In this document: positions 38,270 through 41,583 of the stretch, piece by piece
How the letters are laid out: each line of letters begins with the position of its first letter
How positions within the stretch are numbered: the first letter of the stretch is position 1
Origin: BTQM01 sp036985875
GTDB taxonomy: Bacteria > Patescibacteriota > Minisyncoccia > Phycocordibacterales > UBA1539
Reading direction: 5' to 3'
DNA length: 41,583 nucleotides
NCBI GenBank assembly: GCA_036985875.1
Contig: BTQM01000001.1
Location: 1 to 41,583 of the forward strand
The notes under the pieces: generated by a model
Told to the model about the DNA's origin: nothing
What the model saw: only the letters and a program-made list of their open reading frames with translations
The model's database searches: none
Position numbers and translations under genes: made by a program

Positions 38270-38851
38270 TTATAATTGAGGCCTGTCTGCGTGCGGAGAC
38301 GCACAGGCAGGCGTGTCCTCCGCGTGATGTTCATCCGGCAAAACTTCCTGCACATTTCTTGCCTTATCGATGAACAGAGTGCCGTCTAGGTGATCTGTTT
38401 CGTGCTGAAAAATTTGCGCGAGAAGCCCTCCCGCGCCGCGCGTGAATACATTGCCGTCCTCGTCGTATGCTTTGATCGTTAGCTGTTCCGCTCGTTCTAC
38501 TTCTCCATAGAGCCACCTTACGGAGAGGCATCCCTCGTCCACCCACGCCGTTTTCTTTGAATGCTTGACGATCTCTGGGTTTATAAATACCAAGTCCTTC
38601 ACAATCTGTTTTTCACGTTGTTGCCCGTCTTTATTACCATGTCTCTCAAAAACTTTTTTTGAGACTATGAATATCCGCAACGATACCCCTATCTGTGGCG
38701 CGGCGATGGCTACTCCGTCGTCTTGGGAGTCCATGGCTTCCTTCATGTCTTTCAGCACTTTTTTTATTTTCGCACTCGTAATATCCCCAAGTGGGACCGC
38801 TTTTGACTGCTCCCTCAGCACCTCATGTTCTTTTTGGATGATCTCTTTCAT
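38270..38851 (-). CDS. def: Peptide deformylase
   Basis: Fe2+/Zn2+ metalloenzyme removing the N-formyl group from nascent proteins. The three motifs are GVAIAAPQIG (with Ala in place of Gly in GxGxAAxQ), DEGCLSVRW (EGCLS, metal Cys) and QHETDHLDGTLF (HExxH). The start at 38851 overlaps the upstream PHP gene as ATGA; an upstream extension of 24 residues is unlikely. The length is 193 residues. The C-terminal tail ACASPHADRPQL comes from the REP-like repeat at 38281-38312, so the original end was probably near FIDKARNVQEVLPDE. Second gene of the PHP-def-fmt operon. Confidence 0.95.
   Translation of the reverse strand: MKEIIQKEHEVLREQSKAVPLGDITSAKIKKVLKDMKEAMDSQDDGVAIAAPQIGVSLRIFIVSKKVFERHGNKDGQQREKQIVKDLVFINPEIVKHSKKTAWVDEGCLSVRWLYGEVERAEQLTIKAYDEDGNVFTRGAGGLLAQIFQHETDHLDGTLFIDKARNVQEVLPDEHHAEDTPACASPHADRPQL
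38281..38312. repeat. REP-like palindromic repeat, copy 2, within the end of def
   Basis: CCTGTCTGCGTGC, a 6-nt loop, then GCACAGGCAGGC. Same arms as 20422-20453 on the opposite strand. It supplies the last codons of def. Confidence 0.8.
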
Positions 38852-39573
38852 TTTGTATATTTTAACAGGATTCGGAGTTTTTTTCGTATGGCGTCTACAA
38901 GAGAAAATATGCCAAATTTCCATGCCATCATTAGAGCGCTTCGCGGATGTGTGATATTTTGAAAGCGATTTTCTTTTATCGCCCGAAACACCGCTTCGGG
39001 CGTTTTTTCTTCCGCTTCAATGACGGCGTAGTTTTCATCAAAGAAATCAAAAAAGTGCGTGTCAGAGGTAGCGATAAAAGGCATATTGTGTTTTTTCGCT
39101 ACCTCACGCGCTTTTTTATTGCGGTTGAAAAATTTTGAATAAAACCACGAGTGCTCAATGGCATCAAAAAGCCGAATGTGCGGCTCAAGATGTTCATGAA
39201 GACTGAAGTTGCCGTAAAAATAGGGATGTGGGGCAAGAATGAAAATTTCTGGATGCTCCCGCCTATATTTTTCCAGTTCGGAAAATGTTTTTACCTCTTC
39301 AATATCCTTTCTACAGTTTAATACAATGACATGTCTCTCAACGTCGCTTGAATTGCAACGAATGTATGCTTCTATGCCGGAAATGAGCAAGACGCCTTTC
39401 TCCGCCGCGTATGACACATCTGTGTCGGTCGCGACTACGCTTCCGTGGCATGTAACCGCAAGCACCTCAAACCCGAGCTTTGCCGCACGGTCAATTCCCT
39501 CTCGTAGGGTATAGGCAAGCGCGTGTTGCCTGTCTTCGGAGGTATGAAAATGAAGGTTTGTCTTAAGACTCAT
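38848..39573 (-). CDS. PHP-domain phosphoesterase
   Basis: Metal-dependent phosphoesterase fold as in histidinol phosphatase or polymerase exonuclease domains, 241 residues. Motif 1 NLHFHTSEDRQHALAYTLREGIDRAAKLGFEVLAVTCHG supplies HxH and the TxH; EKGVLLISGIEAYIR gives the metal Glu; ILAPHPYFYG, and FIATSDTHF (SDTH) complete the site. ATG 39573 is used; an upstream TTG has no support. No polymerase domain is attached. Its stop overlaps the def start, so all three genes PHP-def-fmt are coupled. Substrate unknown. Confidence 0.87.
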   Translation of the reverse strand: MSLKTNLHFHTSEDRQHALAYTLREGIDRAAKLGFEVLAVTCHGSVVATDTDVSYAAEKGVLLISGIEAYIRCNSSDVERHVIVLNCRKDIEEVKTFSELEKYRREHPEIFILAPHPYFYGNFSLHEHLEPHIRLFDAIEHSWFYSKFFNRNKKAREVAKKHNMPFIATSDTHFFDFFDENYAVIEAEEKTPEAVFRAIKENRFQNITHPRSALMMAWKFGIFSLVDAIRKKLRILLKYTK

Positions 39574-39624
39574 GGATAACGATGTACACTGTTGCGGGGA
39601 CAAGGATGTGTATCACACTATACC

Positions 39625-39656
39625 ATAAAAAAGACGCCCCGGATGATCGGGGCGTC
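39625..39656 (-). terminator. Terminator of the CDP-alcohol phosphatidyltransferase gene
   Basis: Minus-strand 8-bp perfect stem (GACGCCCC/GGGGCGTC) followed by TTTTTT. Confidence 0.9.
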
Positions 39657-39688
39657 TGTGCGGTGCGTGGTGTTTGACTGTCCCCACA

Positions 39689-40285
39689 TCATTTCTTTGA
39701 CATAACTTGCGTTAGGATGAAGTTTGCAACGCTGGCAAAGGCGATCACCCAGACAAGCGCGACGATCGATATAAACTCCATTCCGAACCAATATTCCTGT
39801 AGAAGGAATATCCCCATACATACGAGGGTCACTGCCTGCCGCATCTTTCCGATCGTGTGTACCCGAGATACATTCTTTTTCGTAAATCCTCGCACGTCTT
39901 GTACGAGGATACAGAGTTCACACACGACTGCGAGCAACAGTGGTATGATAAATAACATCACGTCTTTCGCGTACAGTAAGTTTACAAGTACTGCAAGGGC
40001 AAGTATTTTGTCTCTCAAGGGGTCAATGAACTTGCCTAAACGGCTGTGTTGATCAAGCCGGCGGGCGAGAAAGCCATCAAGTAGATCGCTCAATCCGATG
40101 ATAGAAACGGTTATGGGAATAAACCAAGCGTAGCTTTGTGTCGTAAATTGGTACACATAAATTCCCGTACCGACGATTCCCATGGTGGTAACAATGTTTG
40201 GCCACGTTAGGATGTCGTTTCCTACCTTGATGTGCCTGTCTTCTACAAAGAATTCATTCCAAAGTGCGCGAAACTGTTTGTACAT
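39689..40285 (-). CDS. pgsA: CDP-alcohol phosphatidyltransferase (PgsA-like)
   Basis: Membrane enzyme of phospholipid head-group synthesis, probably phosphatidylglycerophosphate synthase. The diagnostic motif is DLLDGFLARRLDQHSRLGKFIDPLRDK (D-G-x2-A-R-x8-G-x3-D-x3-D). Several hydrophobic segments (about 31-50, 56-72, 98-118, 145-190) span the membrane, and HTIGKMRQAVT is also typical. Length 198 residues. An AGAGAGGTG ribosome binding site precedes the ATG. It is followed by its own terminator. Other head-group acceptors (glycerol, inositol) cannot be excluded. Confidence 0.88.
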   Translation of the reverse strand: MYKQFRALWNEFFVEDRHIKVGNDILTWPNIVTTMGIVGTGIYVYQFTTQSYAWFIPITVSIIGLSDLLDGFLARRLDQHSRLGKFIDPLRDKILALAVLVNLLYAKDVMLFIIPLLLAVVCELCILVQDVRGFTKKNVSRVHTIGKMRQAVTLVCMGIFLLQEYWFGMEFISIVALVWVIAFASVANFILTQVMSKK

Positions 40286-40460
40286 GATGCACCTCTCTGA
40301 AGAATTTTTCTATATATTAGGATACATGACGCAGTATAGATAAGTCAATAAATATATGTCCGTTGGGCAGAGATCAGAGTAATGCCCAACTCACGATAAG
40401 GCGGGGACGGAACTCTTCGGAACTACCAAACGGAACAGAAGCGAAGGTTTCTTACACACA

Positions 40461-40490
40461 CAAAAAGGCCGTCAACGAAAGTTGACGGCC
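40461..40490 (-). terminator. Terminator of the tetrapeptide-repeat membrane protein gene
   Basis: A perfect 10-bp stem (GGCCGTCAAC/GTTGACGGCC) with a 4-nt loop, followed on the minus strand by TTTTTG. The interval 40286-40460 holds one more hairpin (GTTGGGCA/TGCCCAAC, 40373-40401) and no gene. Confidence 0.9.
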
Positions 40491-40532
40491 CAAAATCAGG
40501 ATCTTTGGAAACAACGGCTATTCTGTTGGCAG

Positions 40533-41123
40533 TCACCTCCATAATTTTCGGATCGCAGGCTTTATATACAGATCAAAGATACGGCACAAGCCAAAGACGA
40601 TACCAAGGACCAGACTGGCGCCCAGGCCAAAACCCAAACCAAAAACCAGAATAAAAACTACGCCAAAGACCAGACTAAAGCCCAGACCAGCGGCTAGGCT
40701 AAATCCTAGACCAGAGTCCAAGCCAAAGATCATACTAATGATCAGACTAAAGATCAGAATAAAACCCAGACTATGGATCAGACCAAAGCCCAAACCAAAA
40801 ACCAGACCAGAGATCAGACTGAATCCCAAACCAAATATTAGACCAAAAGCCAGACTGACGATCACCTCATCACGTTTTGCCTCCAAGGAGGTAAGAAGAA
40901 GGACGAGAACAATAGAATAAATCGGTCCCAACAGGATGTCCCACCAGCGCGATATTTCAAATGGGAGTGTGTATGCCAAACCTTTTGCTATGTGTATCTC
41001 ATGAACAACCGGAACACTCCCGTTCATGAAATACCATACTGCCCAAAAAAGAGCGATCGCTACGGCGCTTGCCACTGACCACCGTACCGTGAACTTCACT
41101 TGCCTTTCCGTCAACATTAACAT
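40533..41123 (-). CDS. Membrane protein with about 22 tandem tetrapeptide repeats (glycine zipper)
   Basis: A 196-residue membrane protein. Residues 1-80 contain two conventional membrane helices (about 15-32 and 65-80). From residue 89 to about 180 the chain is an unbroken series of four-residue units of the form F-G/S-L-x, for example FGLG, FSLI and SGLV. Gly or Ser recurs every fourth position, a GxxxG glycine zipper through three or four membrane passes. A short basic tail (RIFDLYIKPAIRKLWR) ends it. A GAGAGGTG ribosome binding site precedes ATG 41123 and a TATACT box lies upstream. I know no function; tightly packed oligomer or pore is plausible. Confidence 0.8.
   Translation of the reverse strand: MLMLTERQVKFTVRWSVASAVAIALFWAVWYFMNGSVPVVHEIHIAKGLAYTLPFEISRWWDILLGPIYSIVLVLLLTSLEAKRDEVIVSLAFGLIFGLGFSLISGLVFGLGFGLIHSLGFILIFSLIISMIFGLDSGLGFSLAAGLGFSLVFGVVFILVFGLGFGLGASLVLGIVFGLCRIFDLYIKPAIRKLWR
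40584..40859 (-). repeat. Degenerate 12-bp tandem repeat encoding the tetrapeptide array
   Basis: About 23 units of 12 bp; a plus-strand consensus word such as CAGACCAAA recurs. Third positions vary, so amino acid pattern is better conserved than DNA, pointing to selection on protein. Confidence 0.8.
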
Positions 41124-41253
41124 TCCACACCTCTCTTGTTGGCGTGATGTAAAGGAACTTGTACTGGCTCAAGACTAGTATACTATCCGGTTTATATCAA
41201 GGTTTACGGTTGTATATTCCTTTGCAATTTGTTGTCTCTACCGCTCGTTACTT

Positions 41254-41583
41254 CTACAACAAGCTCTCCGGATCTACCTCCACGGTAAATGATGGCGGGA
41301 GAGATCGCAGTATCCGCAACAGATTCTCATCTATCCATTTATCTCTCTCAAGTGCCAGCAAGGCGTTTATTTTGTATGTACCGGTCTTCTCCGCGAGGGA
41401 AGGGTATACACGCGGACTCCACTCGGCAAGCAAGTCAGAGAGCTTCGCCATCTCTTTTTCCGCGACGAGCTTTTCCCCTTGATACGTTATTTTTATGAAT
41501 ATCTTGAACGGCGGATAGCCGAACTCTTTTCTCTCCCTCATTTCATCCCTGTAAAAATCCAGCAAATTCCCTTTCATCGCATA
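41254..41583 (-). CDS. priA: Primosomal protein N' (PriA), C-terminal fragment cut by window edge
   Basis: Only the last 109 residues of the replication-restart helicase are inside the window. FYRDEMRERKEFGYPPFKIFIKITYQGEK matches the conserved PriA C-terminal segment (RxxxxYPPF), which follows the helicase core. The remainder (YKINALLALERDKWIDENLLRILRSLPPSFTVEVDPESLL) is the C-terminal domain with the terminal D-x-D-P pattern. The frame is open to the window edge, and an in-frame ATG at 41577 is internal. The helicase and zinc-binding parts lie beyond the edge. Confidence 0.9.
   Translation of the reverse strand, partial: YAMKGNLLDFYRDEMRERKEFGYPPFKIFIKITYQGEKLVAEKEMAKLSDLLAEWSPRVYPSLAEKTGTYKINALLALERDKWIDENLLRILRSLPPSFTVEVDPESLL

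Noticed and set aside
40584..40859. Repeat array that could be taken for a CRISPR or satellite
   Set aside because: The period is 12 bp with no spacers, and it is an open reading frame with protein-level periodicity and a ribosome binding site.
1..41583. Alternative genetic code (TGA read as Gly or Trp)
   Set aside because: Several well-defined genes end at TGA exactly at family length, including many ATGA junctions.

Overview
The window reads as a stretch of a Patescibacteria (Candidate Phyla Radiation) chromosome, most likely from the Parcubacteria side. This is inferred from gene content and style: dense short genes, many -10 boxes only 6-11 nt before the start codon, a PaaX/Cas2-like regulator, an AbrB-type mini-protein, a small HNH-motif protein, a split transketolase beside GAPDH/RpiB/Rpe, and short palindromic repeats that run into reading frames. 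TGA works as a stop codon throughout, so this is not a recoded (Gracilibacteria/Absconditabacteria) genome. GC content looks moderate. No phage, IS element or CRISPR array is visible.

Layout. 0-4.7 kb: carbon cluster (GAPDH, RpiB, an unknown protein, Rpe, transketolase N and C halves), the non-oxidative pentose pathway joined to lower glycolysis. 4.8-8.5 kb: a K+ channel with a C-terminal zinc ribbon, EngB GTPase, a ZIP metal transporter, and a secreted trypsin-like protease coupled to an HNH-motif protein. 8.6-12.4 kb: a MacAB-like export system (adaptor, ATPase, permease). 12.5-15.1 kb: a solute-binding protein next to a Cache-PAS membrane sensor with no output domain. 15.1-17.3 kb: a metallophosphoesterase, an unknown protein and guanylate kinase. 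17.3-20.3 kb: an exopolysaccharide operon (processive GT2, NodB deacetylase, two exported or membrane proteins) ending in a strong terminator. 20.5-24.9 kb, minus strand: an unknown protein, ArsR-MerA mercury module, PyrF-PyrE, and a 37-residue membrane peptide. 25-27.3 kb, minus: alpha/beta hydrolase, RarA and a very basic 42-residue protein. 27.4-31.8 kb: a BaiN-like flavoprotein, a minus-strand mannose operon (GH130, cupin isomerase, PMM-like HAD) and a pseudopilin. 31.8-35.2 kb: EEP nuclease, AbrB-like protein with a repeat array upstream, Amidase_2, tRNA-Asn, YggU and malate dehydrogenase. 35.3-37 kb: HPF, cyclophilin and the PaaX/Cas2-like gene, which sits between two related 38-bp palindromes. 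37-41.6 kb, minus: small membrane protein, PHP-Def-Fmt operon, CDP-alcohol phosphatidyltransferase, a membrane protein built from about 22 tetrapeptide repeats, and the C-terminus of PriA.

The most notable signals are: (1) the palindrome-flanked PaaX/Cas2-like gene, with a similar 40-bp palindrome upstream of guanylate kinase; (2) the tetrapeptide glycine-zipper membrane protein; (3) the solute-binding protein paired with an output-less sensor; (4) the GH130/isomerase/PMM mannose operon; (5) repeats absorbed in frame into Fmt and Def; (6) widespread architecture consistent with leaderless transcripts. All functional calls come from motif reading by eye; no database search was run.
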